From Lepidodermella squamata (Eukaryota; Gastrotricha), in contig JBLDXI010000054.1 in assembly GCA_047495785.1 (NCBI GenBank), positions 2,914,001 through 2,978,000 on the forward strand: a stretch of DNA of 64,000 bases, in the 5' to 3' direction. How positions within the stretch are numbered: the first letter of the stretch is position 1; each line of letters opens with the position of its first letter. The notes under the pieces are model-generated. The model did not search any database, had not been told where the DNA came from, and saw only the letters and a program-made list of their open reading frames with translations. Made by a program: the position numbers and the translations under genes. This document shows, in pieces, positions 1-9,977 of this stretch.

Positions 1-790
1 GGCCAAGCGGCGCTCTTGTGGCGATGATCTCACCAATCTGAGTTCTTTTTGCAACATTTTCATAGCGGACGCAATCGAACTCGGCGGCTTCGTGCCGTCT
101 GTCCTAGCTTTCAACGTCTGATACCTACCCCCTTGCAGTTATTCGCCAAGCGTGAACTGATCTAAATTATGAATAAATAATAGATTACCATAGTTTATTT
201 GATTGCTGCAATAAAATTGCACTTCTCGTTTTAGAAAACCGGTGATGCCTATGAATAAAGAGTTTTCCGATTTTTTTCATAATTAAAGAGTGTCTCACTT
301 TTTGGATGAAAACTGTTACTTTCCGTTTTTGAGTGGCCAAAGTCACCCCAAATTACGGTTTCTAAATTATAGCCACATAAAGTATTTTGCAGCCTTTCAC
401 TACGTTTTCGCCACAGAAAATCCAAAAAACCCGTCGGAATGCTTTGGTTAATGTCGGAATTTAAACCGTCTTACCTATACCTATTAGCTATATTTTCATT
501 CGGTTTCTAAGTTGAAAACAGACGCGTTTCCATGGCATTTAAAATTCTGGCAGACCAAATTGCCTCGGGTTTTTAAGAATTCATGACCTCCTTTCAAATG
601 CCAAATTGCCTCGGGTTTTAAGACTTTTTGACCCCCTTTCAAGGTACTTTAATTTGATGCATTACTTATGGGACACCGGTGATTTTTCGCTTGTTCACAA
701 TCTAATGCTCAATTATTTGTGTCATCTCAAGAGGTGCATGAAATTATAAGATTGATGGGCAGAAACAGAGTTCTATTTAATCTATCATGC
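1..790. other. Intergenic, no gene seen
   Basis: No supportable coding sequence. A diverged 46-bp tandem duplication lies at about 555-645 (units starting at 555 and 601, each beginning with CCAAATTGCCTCGGG). From about 660 onward the sequence is similar to the upstream region of the receptor gene at 14781, so this part belongs to the duplicated promoter region of the first receptor gene. Confidence 0.6.
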
Positions 791-857
791 AATATTCGCA
801 CATGATTTTATGACTCCGCTGAGGGTCCCGGTCTATCGATTCAGCGCAGCTCTCAGG
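791..857 (+). promoter_or_regulatory. Conserved upstream block of group A receptor gene 1
   Basis: The block contains AATATTCGCACATGATTTTA followed by a GACTCCGCTGAG core and a GCGCAGCTCTCAG motif. It recurs nearly unchanged at 14628-14693, upstream of the receptor gene at 14781, at about the same distance from the start codon. A CCGCTGA core is also present upstream of the group B genes. This is a candidate shared promoter or enhancer; its role is inferred from conservation alone. Confidence 0.5.
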
Positions 858-952
858 CGGTGAGTGGAAAATGCAGAGTGGATTCTTATTGAATTTAACA
901 GGCATGGAATAGTTCACCCACAGTTAAAGCCACAATATTATTGGACATTAAG

Positions 953-2270
953 ATGAGCACTGTTATTTTCTTGATTATGACTTATGCCTCTTGTGCTATG
1001 GCTGATTCTACGAGCGATGGCAATGATGCGACGCCTTTGATGTTCAAGGACTGCATGCTGATGCCCAGCGCTGTTGTCCCGAATTTAGCAACACCAGACG
1101 AGCAAATACTCGCCGAGTCTTCATTTTCTCTCGACACTCTCGTTGAAGTCAGTGAATTGGAAGAAGTCGTGACGCTGATGGGAGGAATATTCATCAACTT
1201 TTATTTCGGATGTTTAGCAAAATCAGCCGCTATACATAATGAAACACACGCCATTCCAACTTACGGGGTCATTACAAATCCCAATGATTACTGGCGACCA
1301 CCGATCGTCTTCATGAACAGCCGGAATGACTATGGACTAACTCAAAACGTATATCCGGCAACGATGATCTTCCCCTTTCAGGGAGTTGTGGTTTACGCAA
1401 TATCGGGATTTTTCACTCCCAGGTGCTCTATGAACTTTCAAGCGTAATTTAAGTAGTGCATCGCTTTTTCAAGATTTTACTGTAGCTTCATTTCATTTGC
1501 CAAGGTTTCCTTTTGATCAACAGACATGCACTATCAAGATCGCGCTTTGGCTATCAAGCAGGGTATTAAAAGTTAGGCAGCATATATGCTGCCTAACTTT
1601 TAATTACTTCAGTGGCCGCAGCAATTTCATTTCACCGAATCTCGGCTGGGACCTTGTCAATGCTACCAGCGAAGTAGCAGCGCCTCCATTTATGCAAGTT
1701 GATTATTATCTCATGTTAACTTCATTCACCATCAGACGCCGGCCTGACTACTTTATTCTGAACATTATCATGCCATGCTTCTTCTTGACCGCTGCTCAAC
1801 TGGTGACATTTACCCTGCCGACTGAGTCATCGGATCGTGCAAGTTTTGCAGTTACTATTCTGTTAAGTTTCACAGTAATTCAAGCTCAAGTTCAATCGAA
1901 TATTCCGAAAACACCTGTCAACATTCTAATCAACGACGTGATACAAGCTGAGTCTATTTCGGCACTTTTGGTCACTATCTACGCCGGTGTAACATGCGCT
2001 TGGTGCAGCTCGGCTCATGGAGCCGTTGAAAAGTTAACTACCATCGGCTCGAGGAAAATCCGACTTTGCCGCTTAGTAGACTTGGTTGCTGGTATCTCGT
2101 TGTTTACCTTATTGCTCGTAGTCAATGTTTCGGCTGGACTCTTGATCTATATGCTAGTTGATAGAAATAATATACTGTACTATAATCTATACCATTTAGT
2201 ACCTTTAGGTACTTGCCGATTCCGAAAAATGAAAACGAAAATGAAAAATGGTTTTTATGTGCCGTTTTAA
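953..2270 (+). CDS. Cys-loop ligand-gated ion channel subunit, group A gene 1
   Basis: Two exons, 953-1443 and 1505-2270, give 418 aa; ATG 953 precedes a hydrophobic signal peptide. The product is a plasma-membrane channel subunit: extracellular agonist-binding domain, Cys-loop (two Cys 13 residues apart, rebuilt exactly by the 61-nt intron), then four membrane helices. M2 reads SDRASFAVTILLSF, with Asp at -1', Thr 6' and Leu 9', as in cation channels. No vicinal CC of alpha-type nicotinic subunits is present. Two oddities separate it from its near-twin at 14781. A 38-nt perfect palindrome lies within exon 2. The reading frame near the stop is shifted into an adjacent 175-bp tandem repeat, so the protein gains about 38 basic residues after M4 instead of ending in LIYSS. 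It may be a recently altered copy or an incipient pseudogene. Confidence 0.85.
1566..1603. repeat. 38-nt perfect palindrome inside receptor exon
   Basis: The sequence TTAAAAGTTAGGCAGCAT, then AT, then its exact reverse complement is a perfect palindrome. The paralogue at 14781 has only one arm-like sequence here (AACTATTAGGCAGCATACTT). The palindrome adds a few residues to the extracellular domain between the Cys-loop and M1 without breaking the frame. Confidence 0.85.
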
Positions 2271-2515
2271 TTGTTTCGATCTGTCAATTAAAACGAGGTA
2301 ATAGCCTAGCATAGGATATTAAGGAGCCTATATTCGTTACAATAATATACTGTACTATAATCTATACCATTTAGTACCTTTAGGTACTTGCCGATTCCGA
2401 AAAATGAAAACGAAAATGAAAAATGGTTTTTATGTGCCGTTTTAATTGTTTCGATCTGTCAATTAAAACGAGGTAATAGCCTAGCATAGGATATTAAGGA
2501 GCCTATATTCGTTAA
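2166..2515. repeat. 175-bp direct tandem repeat, two copies
   Basis: Units 2166-2340 and 2341-2515 are essentially identical over their length (start AATAATATACTGTAC, end TATATTCGTTA). The first unit contains the displaced stop codon of the upstream receptor gene, so the duplication lies at the gene's 3' end and overlaps its extended coding region. Confidence 0.9.
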
Positions 2516-2925
2516 GGCGAACCGTAATATGAATTTTCCGGGAAGATAACCAAATCTGCTTACATCACCAATAACCCAATCACATCACAGTCAAGTATGC
2601 CGTCTGTTTGATGCGTCGAGCGTCGACCCATCCATGGCCACTCTGTCAGGAAGCATTTAAACTGCAAATAGGACCCTATTTTTTAGGGCAAACTTTTCCC
2701 CAGGGGTGCGCGGAAATCGTAGACTAAATAATGCTTAGTGATTGCTCCAGTTACGGCATAAAATTCTCGCTAAAAATCACATCCCCACATTTGCCATGCA
2801 TAACTTAGCGTATGCTTTTATGGCGTCGCTGAGAATCACGGATTTACAGATTTCAGCAAAACTAAGCAACCGTAAAATAGCAAATTTATAAAAATTCCCA
2901 GTATAAACACAGCACAATCTCAAAA
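2516..2925. promoter_or_regulatory. Intergenic region with promoter-like core for receptor gene 2
   Basis: No gene. At about 2811-2836, TGCTTTTATGGCGTCGCTGA resembles the ATTTTATGACTCCGCTGAG block found upstream of the other group A genes, at a similar distance (about 90 nt) from the ATG. It is likely the corresponding diverged upstream element. Confidence 0.4.
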
Positions 2926-4125
2926 ATGAAGAATAATGCTCTCCTCATCATCATATCAAATTTACATATCATCAGTTACGCGATGGCTGATACTGAAAAC
3001 GAAGGTGGAGACGGGACGCCATTGATGTTCAAAGATTGTATGCTGACGCCCAGTGCCGCCGTCCCGAATATGGCTTCACCAGATCGACCTGTTGCAGCTG
3101 AATCTTCATTTCTATTTGACTCGCTTGTTGAAGTCAGTGAGGTTGAGGAAATTGTCACGCTGACAGGTGGTATTTTCGTAACGTTTTACTACGACTGTTT
3201 AGCGAAATCAGCCGCCCTTCGTAATGCCACCCACATCGTTCCACCTTATGGTGTTTTAACCAACCCGAATGATTACTGGCGACCGCCGCTCATCTTTCTA
3301 AACAGTCGAAATGATTATGGACTCTCTCAAAATGTCTATTCAGCGACGTTAATGCTTCCTTTCCAGGGCGTCGTGATATACACAATATCAGGATTCTTCA
3401 CTCCCAGATGCCCCATGACATTTGAAACGTAATTACCTGCACCCATATGCATTAGCGCTCGATTATGATTGTTTTTCAGATACCCGTTTGATGAACAAAC
3501 GTGCACGATTAAAATTGCGCTTTGGCTGCCTAGCTCCGTTGTAACACTCAAGCAGCATAGTTTCACTTATTTTAATGGTCGGAGCAATTTTATTTCTTCG
3601 AATCTTGGGTGGGATCTTGTCAATGCCTCTAGCGAATTCGACGTACCACCGTTCTTGCAAATGGATTACTTTCAAATGCTGACGTCATTCACCATCAGAC
3701 GCCGGCCTGACTACTTTATACTGAACATAATCTTGCCATGTTTCTTTTTAACCGGGGCGCAATTGGTGACATTTTTGTTGCCAACTGAAGCACCGGAGCG
3801 TGCTAGTTTTGCGGTCACAATTCTCTTGAGCTTCACAGTCATTCAAGCTCAAGTTCAATCGAATATTCCGAAAACACCCGTCAACATTCTTATCAACGAC
3901 GTGATACAAGCTGAATCTATTTCGGCGTTGTTGGTAACTGTCTACGCCGGCGTTACATGTGCTTGGTACAATTCCGCATCGGTCGAAGTGATAGAAAAGT
4001 CAGTCAGCATCGGCTCAAAACGAATCAGACTCTGTCGGTTGGTGGACCTGGTCGCTTGCGCCGCGTTATTTACGTTACTGCTTGTGGTCAATCTTGCGGC
4101 TGGAATTTTGATATATTCAGGCTGA
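2926..4125 (+). CDS. Cys-loop ligand-gated ion channel subunit, group A gene 2
   Basis: Exons 2926-3428 and 3480-4125 give 382 aa. The 51-nt intron sits in the Cys-loop, and joining restores C-PMTFETYPFDEQT-C with the required 13-residue spacing. A signal peptide (ending near SYAMA), the DYWRPP motif and an NSRNDYGL block are visible. Two further ECD cysteines (in FKDC and YYDC) are shared with the whole array. M2 is preceded by PERASFAVTILLSF, with Glu at -1', predicting a cation pore. The M3-M4 loop is about 25 residues, and the protein ends right after M4 (LIYSG). The gene follows gene 1 on the same strand and is more diverged from gene 1 than the copy at 14781 is. Ligand unknown. Confidence 0.88.
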
Positions 4126-4493
4126 TCTAAATACTGTTCTATCAGTGTTCCCATCCGAACAAAGTAGTTTGTTTGAACTGAATTCTAAACATATTCACAA
4201 TGCACTATAAATTCATAGTTAAATTCATACATGCATTCTAATCGGAATTGCGGTAGGATGCTGAACAACTCATTCGTATTTCGGCTATCAACGAAAATTA
4301 CCTTCATAGAAATAAATGAGTTCACGCCGTGTTATCCGGATTTTATAATATTTGACGCCGATAAGGACCATATCCGGTTGTTATCTCTGGACACCGATGA
4401 ATATTCGTCCTTCAGCTCGCTATTCCTGCGCTTCGGTTTTGCATAGCTAGCATTCGGGCCGATAGTCATCGTGATATTCAGCTAAGGATATTT
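4126..4493. other. Intergenic, no feature seen
   Basis: No coding sequence, relic or structured repeat could be supported in this stretch downstream of the second receptor gene. Confidence 0.5.
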
Positions 4494-4627
4494 GTAACGC
4501 GCTTCACGAGTGCTCGAAAAGTGTCGTACCCGGGGATTGAACCCGGGCTGCTTTTCTGAGAAGGCACGGCTCTAACCTTTGAGCCACCATGGCCGACACT
4601 CACTCCGTGTTCCGTGAAGCGCGTTAC
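4494..4627 (-). mobile_element. Short tRNA-derived element with terminal inverted repeats
   Basis: The element is bounded by 14-bp perfect inverted repeats GTAACGCGCTTCAC (4494-4507) and GTGAAGCGCGTTAC (4614-4627). On the minus strand it carries an A-box-like TGGCTCAAAGG and a B-box-like GGTTCAATCCCC, in tRNA order and spacing. The anticodon arm does not form a normal 5-bp stem with a 7-nt loop, so a functional tRNA is unlikely. This is a SINE/MITE-like hybrid. Confidence 0.6.
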
Positions 4628-4810
4628 ATATGGTGGCAGCGGCTACGAAACGATCCCACGACCCCGTCCGAACCCGTGTCAGTCCCAGGCCGGCGTTCTC
4701 TTGGCATCTACGAGCAGTAGAGAGGGGGTGATTCCTTTGAGGGAGGGGGTGATATAGGGAGCGAGTCCACCTCCCATCTCCCCTCCTGGTCTCCTTACAA
4801 CCGCGTAAGC

Positions 4811-4924
4811 GAACACGGAGTGAGTGTCGGCCAAGGTGGCTCAAAGGTTAGAGCCTTCTCAGAAAGGCAGCCCGGGTTCAATCCCCGGGTACGACACTTT
4901 TCGAGCACTCATGAAGCGCGTTAC
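4811..4924 (+). mobile_element. Second, inverted copy of the tRNA-derived element
   Basis: This is nearly the reverse complement of 4494-4610: tRNA-like A and B boxes, then the tail CGACACTTTTCGAGCACTCA and the end TGAAGCGCGTTAC. It lacks one terminus. With the first copy it forms a 430-bp inverted-repeat unit separated by about 180 bp of CT/GA-rich sequence. Confidence 0.6.
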
Positions 4925-5761
4925 AATATTTTTTAATATTTTTAAATAAATTTATATCGCTATCTTTCATTTTTCATTACTTCGGATTACTTCGCTGCGA
5001 ACAGCGACGTAACAGGCGACGTAACTAGCAGTCATCGTTTCAAGTTGGAATTCAGAGTGTTATTAATTGCTCGGCTTTCGCGCAGCACCACGATTCACAC
5101 CGTGCTAGTCCCTCTTGCATTAGACCATCGGAATCGACCCAAGACGGGCGCGCAGAAAAACTCGGTGATGTAAAGTGAAGGAAGGAACGTAATATAACGC
5201 AGTGTAAACTGATGCAAACGGATGTCATTTTCGATCGAAAATCACGGATTTACATTTTACATCATTTTACAACGGTTTCCATTAACAATTGTTGAGTACC
5301 GGAGAACAAATATATTGGCTATGTAAATATCACTGTAAAATCGAAACGTAGTCACTTGTAGCCTGTATAATTAGCAGCTGTTTTAATTATAATACCTTAT
5401 TAGAGCTCAGAAGCAATTTTGCTCAGCTTATTCTTATTATATTATGACGTTAGAACTTTAAGCCCGATGAATCCCAGCGCCGGATTCCAAGCCCATAGCG
5501 GTCGAAAAGCTGAAAATAGATATGATTCTGGACGCTTTCAATACATTCCAGCTTCGACCTGGCTTCATCTCGCATGTTATACTTCGGCATTTTGCTGTCT
5601 GAGAAAAAAGATGGCTTCGGTATATACACAGCTGAAAAGGCTCATCGTCGCCATCTTGAATGCACATTTTTCTCAATATTCAGGCGCTTAATATGAAATT
5701 TTATTTTTTGCTCACTTTTTACCGTTTTTTAATTGGTGTGCTCGTTAGGCTCATAAAATTC
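4925..5761. other. Intergenic, upstream homology of group B genes
   Basis: No gene. From about 5410 the sequence aligns with the 5' flank of the receptor gene at 18379 (about 17930 onward): shared GATTCTGGACGCTTT, CTGGCTTCATCTC and TTGCTGTCTGAGAAA segments. The stretch 4925-5400 shows nothing recognisable. Confidence 0.5.
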
Positions 5762-5815
5762 ATATTTGCAGACTGCGCCGCTGAATCCATTCGAGGAGCT
5801 GTATATTTACATTTT
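5762..5815 (+). promoter_or_regulatory. Group B promoter block (receptor gene 3)
   Basis: The block GCAGACTGCGCCGCTGAATC is followed by a GAGCTGTATATTTACATTTT TATA-like stretch, about 70-115 nt before the ATG. The same block precedes the receptor genes at 9978, 18379 and 21102. TATA and Inr roles are inferred. Confidence 0.55.
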
Positions 5816-5878
5816 GACACTTAGTGTCTGCCGTGCAAGCTTCAGTTTTTATCAAAATTGATTTTCCGACACTGCGAA

Positions 5879-7078
5879 ATGATTCGCTACTTAGCGTATT
5901 TCGTAACCCTTCTCGTCATTGCTTGTTGCTCTGTGAATGAATCCGAGAGCGATGAAGACATCATACCGACTATCTTGAGACAATGCAAGCTAACGCCAGG
6001 TGCTGTCGTTCCGAATCGTGCGAACCCAGGAATACCTGTAGTTGCTGAATCGCAATTCTCGCTGGACACGTTAGTGGAGGTCAGCGAGGTGGAAGAAGTG
6101 GTAACATTGACTGGTGCCATCTTTGTGACTTTTTACTTCGATTGTGTTGCAAAAGCTGCTGAAAAGTACAACAGCTCTAACGCCGTTCCAGACTACGGCA
6201 TCATTACTAACACCGACGACTACTGGCGCCCACCGATAATCCATATGAACAGCAGATATGACTACGGGTTAACGCAAAATGTCTATCCAGCAACGATAAT
6301 CCTACCGTTTCAGGGCGCCATGATCTACTCGCTTTCTGGCTTCTTCACGCCAAGGTGTTCTATGAAATTCGAAACGTTAGTGGATTCTTATATGAACATT
6401 TTAAACTTGATATATTACAATTGATAATCCAGATACCCTTTCGATCGACAGACGTGTGAATTAGATATTGCCTTATGGCTGCCTCGCAACGTCATCACGA
6501 TGAAACATCACGACTTCGTATACTTAGAGTCAAAAGATTCGTTCATTTCAAATAATCTCGGCTGGTACCTTGATAGCGCAAACAGCAGCCTGGAGACACC
6601 TCCGTTTCTCAATGTTGACTATCATATGATGAAGACAAGCTTTACAATCAAACGTAAACCGGTGTACTTTGTCCTGAATATTATCATGCCGTGCTTCTTT
6701 TTGACTTGCGCAACAATGGTGACTTTCGCCCTCCCTACGGAAGCCCCCGAACGAGCAAGTTTCGCGGTAACTATCCTGCTTAGTTTCACGGTCATTCAAG
6801 CTCAAGTTCAGACGAATATCCCGAAGACGCCGATGAACATTCTGATCAACGACGTGATTCAGGCCCAATCAATTGCTGCCCTGCTGGTAACAATATACGC
6901 AGGGGTTACATGTGCTTGGTATGATTCATTCCAAGAAAAGGCGGAGAAAATCATTACCGTCTGGTCGAAGAAAATTCGACTTTGCCGGTTGATTGATTTG
7001 ATATCAGCGTCTATTTTATTCACTCTGATATTAACTGTTAATGTAGTTTGTGGTGTTTATCTGATAGTTCTGTATTAG
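5879..7078 (+). CDS. Cys-loop ligand-gated ion channel subunit, group B (copy 1 of identical pair)
   Basis: Exons 5879-6375 and 6433-7078 encode 380 aa; ATG 5879 is chosen because it starts the signal peptide (MIRYLAYFVTLLVIACC). Layout: extra Cys pair at 36 and 89; DYWRPP around 114-119; Cys-loop C160/C174 rebuilt across the 57-nt intron; M1 about 243-266; M2 273-293 with E272 (-1'), R273 (0'), T279 (6'), L282 (9'); M3 about 304-327; M3-M4 loop of about 25 residues; M4 about 353-378. Cation selectivity is inferred from E272. The canonical WxPD is WRPP here. The reading frame and intron are the same, base for base, as the gene at 9978, so this is a very recent duplication or gene conversion. 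Confidence 0.92.
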
Positions 7079-7159
7079 GCTCTATTGACATTGAAATAAG
7101 AAATAAAACCCCGTGAAAATCAGGACATCAGCGTGCATCATATGTAGTAGTATCAGGAT

Positions 7160-9232
7160 AGTCACCTAGCAGGGCGCACTGCCTCCTCGCATGCTCTTCT
7201 CCACTGGTCCCGGTCCCTGGCCAAGACCCGAGCCGATCCCCAGCTCAGTCCCACGCTGCGCAGGTCATTTTTAATTGAGGCCCGCCATGTAGTCTTTGGC
7301 CGCCCCACCGCCCGGCTGCTCTGTGACGTCCACCGAAGGTCAACTCCTGCGCCTGGCATCCATTCGCAGTACATGTCCCAGCCAGCGAAGTCGACGGAGT
7401 CTGATCTCGTCCGACAAAGGGCGACATATGCAAATGCGATGGAGCTCCGCATTCGAAACGATCCTCGGCCAGAAGATGCCTTGGATTCGTCGAAGGCATC
7501 TGTTGTGAAAAGCATCAAGCCTCCTTACGTCAGCCCCCCCTCCCAACTCCCGCCAGCACTCCGAGCCATATAGCAAGACGGCAAGACGGGTTTGACAGTG
7601 GAATTGTAGATTCGCACCTTGGGCGCCTTGCGCCTTGGGGACTGTTTCGATCGCCAGACCGCTTTCAGCGAGGTAAAGATGTGCCCGGCTTTTTTCAGAC
7701 GAGAGGCGATGCATGACCTTAGTCTTAGCGATGTTGATTTCGAGACCGATCGTTGCCGCGATGTTTTGCAGCCTCGTCGTCTTCGCCTGCAGATGTTGGG
7801 CGCAGGTTGCCAGCAAAGCCAGATCGTCGGCGAAGTCTAGGTCATGGAGCTGCGTAAACATCATCCACCAGATCCCGTCATGCTGATCTTTGGTGACCGC
7901 ACACATCACGAAATCAATCGCGACGCAAAACAAGATCGGTGACAGGATGCAGCCATGCCTAACACCGGAAATGACTAAAAACTCTCGCTCTCCACTCCAG
8001 CCTCCATCAGTACTCTGCATTCGAAGCCAGTGTAAAACATGGCAATGAGTCGAACAATTTTGTCCGGAATGCCGTAATGACGGAGGATTCTCCACAAGGT
8101 CTCGCGGTGAACGCTATCGAACGCCTTCTTGAAGTCGACTAAGTTGATGAGCGCCCTCGAGTTCCATTGGAGGCATTGTTCCACGACGTTCTGCAGGGCA
8201 AAGATTTGGTCTATACACCCACGAAGCGAGCGAAAGCCAGCCTGTTCTTCGTGCAACAGCTTATCCACCTCGTCCCGTATGCGGCACAAGATGACCCGAC
8301 AAAACACCTTGCTGGGAATAGATAGAAGGGTGATACCACGCCAGTTGTCGCAGCTGGTCAGGTCCCCTTTTTTCGGGATTCTAACAATCAAACCGGTCAG
8401 CCAATCGCTTGGCGCTCGCTCTTAATGCCAGATCTCACGAAACAGGCATTCAAGCGCGCTGGCTGTTGTATCAACATCGGCCTTGAGCATTTCGGCCGTT
8501 CTTCATTGCCAGAATAGCCTCCTTGATCTCGCTGAGGGTTGGTGGTCCAGTCAAGATTTCAAGGTCGACTCCTCTGGGCGATGGCCGAGCTTTGATCTCC
8601 GGCTCCGGCATGTTGAGCACTCCATTGAAATGCTCGACCCACCTTGCCATCTGCTCCCGTTCGGTTGTCAGCTATCTGCCATCTTTGTTTTTGATGGGTG
8701 CCGAACAACCGCCCCGCTTTTCGCCTCCAAGAAGCTTGATGACTTAGTACAGCTTTCTGAGGTCGTTCTTCGCACTTGGTTCTTCCGCTTCTTTCGCTAG
8801 CCCGTTCACGAACTCACGTTTGTCGTGCCGAGCGCTCCTCTTAACCTGACTGCAAACATGTTCGTAAGCGGTCTCAGCTTGCTCACGTATTTGCGGAGTC
8901 GAGGTCTGGAGTCGTTCAACTTGCAGACGTGCCCTGTCCTCGATTAGCGCCCATGTTTTGTCGGAGATCCAAGGCTTCCTCACATTCTACCTCCAGCCCA
9001 GGACCGCCTCAGCAGATTTCGTGAAGGCTCCCTTAACGAGACGCCACTTCTCTTCCACACCTTCGGCCGTGTTGAGCACGCGGGTCGCCAGTCTGTCAGC
9101 TAGACTTCGCGAGAAATTTGCCCGTACTCCGGGATCTTTCAGCTTGCCAGCGTCGATTCTCTTTGTGCAGGGTTCGGGTAGTCGAGACGAAGCCCCCAAA
9201 CCGCGGCAAGGTATCAACAATGGGGGGTGCCA
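7160..9232 (-). mobile_element. Decayed RTE-like non-LTR retrotransposon
   Basis: Minus-strand reading gives, in order: a linker with RKPWISDKTWALIEDRARLQ (about 8980); reverse transcriptase with IPKKGDLTSCDNWRGITLL and LVDFKKAFDSVHRETLWRIL (8391-7975); then in another frame CILSPILFCVAIDF, the catalytic LDFADDLALLA and KTKVM (8095-7340); and, again shifted, GRPKTTWRASIKNDLRSVGL to the end (7518-7162). Domain order and motifs match the RTE-type LINEs common in invertebrates. No endonuclease domain is present (5' truncated), and frame changes show it is dead. It lies between the two identical receptor genes, antisense to them. Confidence 0.85.
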
Positions 9233-9297
9233 CCATATGCATGTTTTAATTGCATGAGTTTGAAGAGAAAGTACTATTATCCTTCTATTATTGGCTA

Positions 9298-9352
9298 CAG
9301 CGACAAATAATGCCGATGATTACTTGCGCCCTCTTATATTGTTCAACTTAAT
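9298..9352 (+). pseudogene. Relic of a Cys-loop receptor exon
   Basis: One frame reads TNNADDYLRPLILFNL, matching the TNTDDYWRPPIIHMNS segment of the neighbouring group B genes with Trp replaced by Leu. Nothing else of the gene survives nearby. It is a short match, but to the family's strongest signature and inside the array. Confidence 0.4.
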
Positions 9353-9868
9353 TAACAAAGCCTTCAAAAAATTTGAGGTACTTTTATTCCCGCTCTTAAT
9401 GGCCAATCTCATTAGCATTCGCTGGCGACGGAACGCTAATAGGAACTAGCAAAGAAGAGAATTACTACCAATTTTCGAGGGAAATTTTACAGAGTTAGGT
9501 CTGTTAATATCTTCGCCAAAATCAAGTTGATGGTGTATGGTGGTCAAAGCGAAGAATCGGACAAACTGCCTGAGAATCCTGACGATCCCCAATTAAAAAT
9601 AAATGTGGAGAGTTCAGAAACAAATTACTTCAAATATTTACGGTTGAAATCATAAATGAATAGAATCCATCCCCGGTCAAATACGTCTGTGACGCATTAT
9701 ACGTCTGTGGTGTACACAGCTGAGCTGGGTTCTTGATTGCCATCTCAATAACATTTTCCTAAAATTTCAAGCGCGGAATGTGATATTACTTTTACTTGTT
9801 TCTTGATTTTGACCGGTTTTTAAATTGGTGGGATCGTTTAGCGCATAATTATTAATTTTATTTTATTT

Positions 9869-9916
9869 GCAGACTGCACCGCTGAATCCATTCAGGCAGC
9901 TGTATCTATACATTTT
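9869..9916 (+). promoter_or_regulatory. Group B promoter block (receptor gene 4)
   Basis: GCAGACTGCACCGCTGAATC is followed by GGCAGCTGTATCTATACATT, at the same distance from the ATG as in the other group B genes. This block is closer in sequence to the one at 18265 than to the one at 5762, although the downstream coding region equals that of gene 3. Confidence 0.55.
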
Positions 9917-9977
9917 AACTCGGGTGAGAGCAGCGGAAGCTTCAGTTTCCTAAAAACTAATTTTCCGACACTGCGAA

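Noticed and set aside
4505-4600. Functional tRNA gene on the minus strand
   Set aside because: A and B boxes are present but the anticodon stem and loop do not have standard dimensions in either copy.
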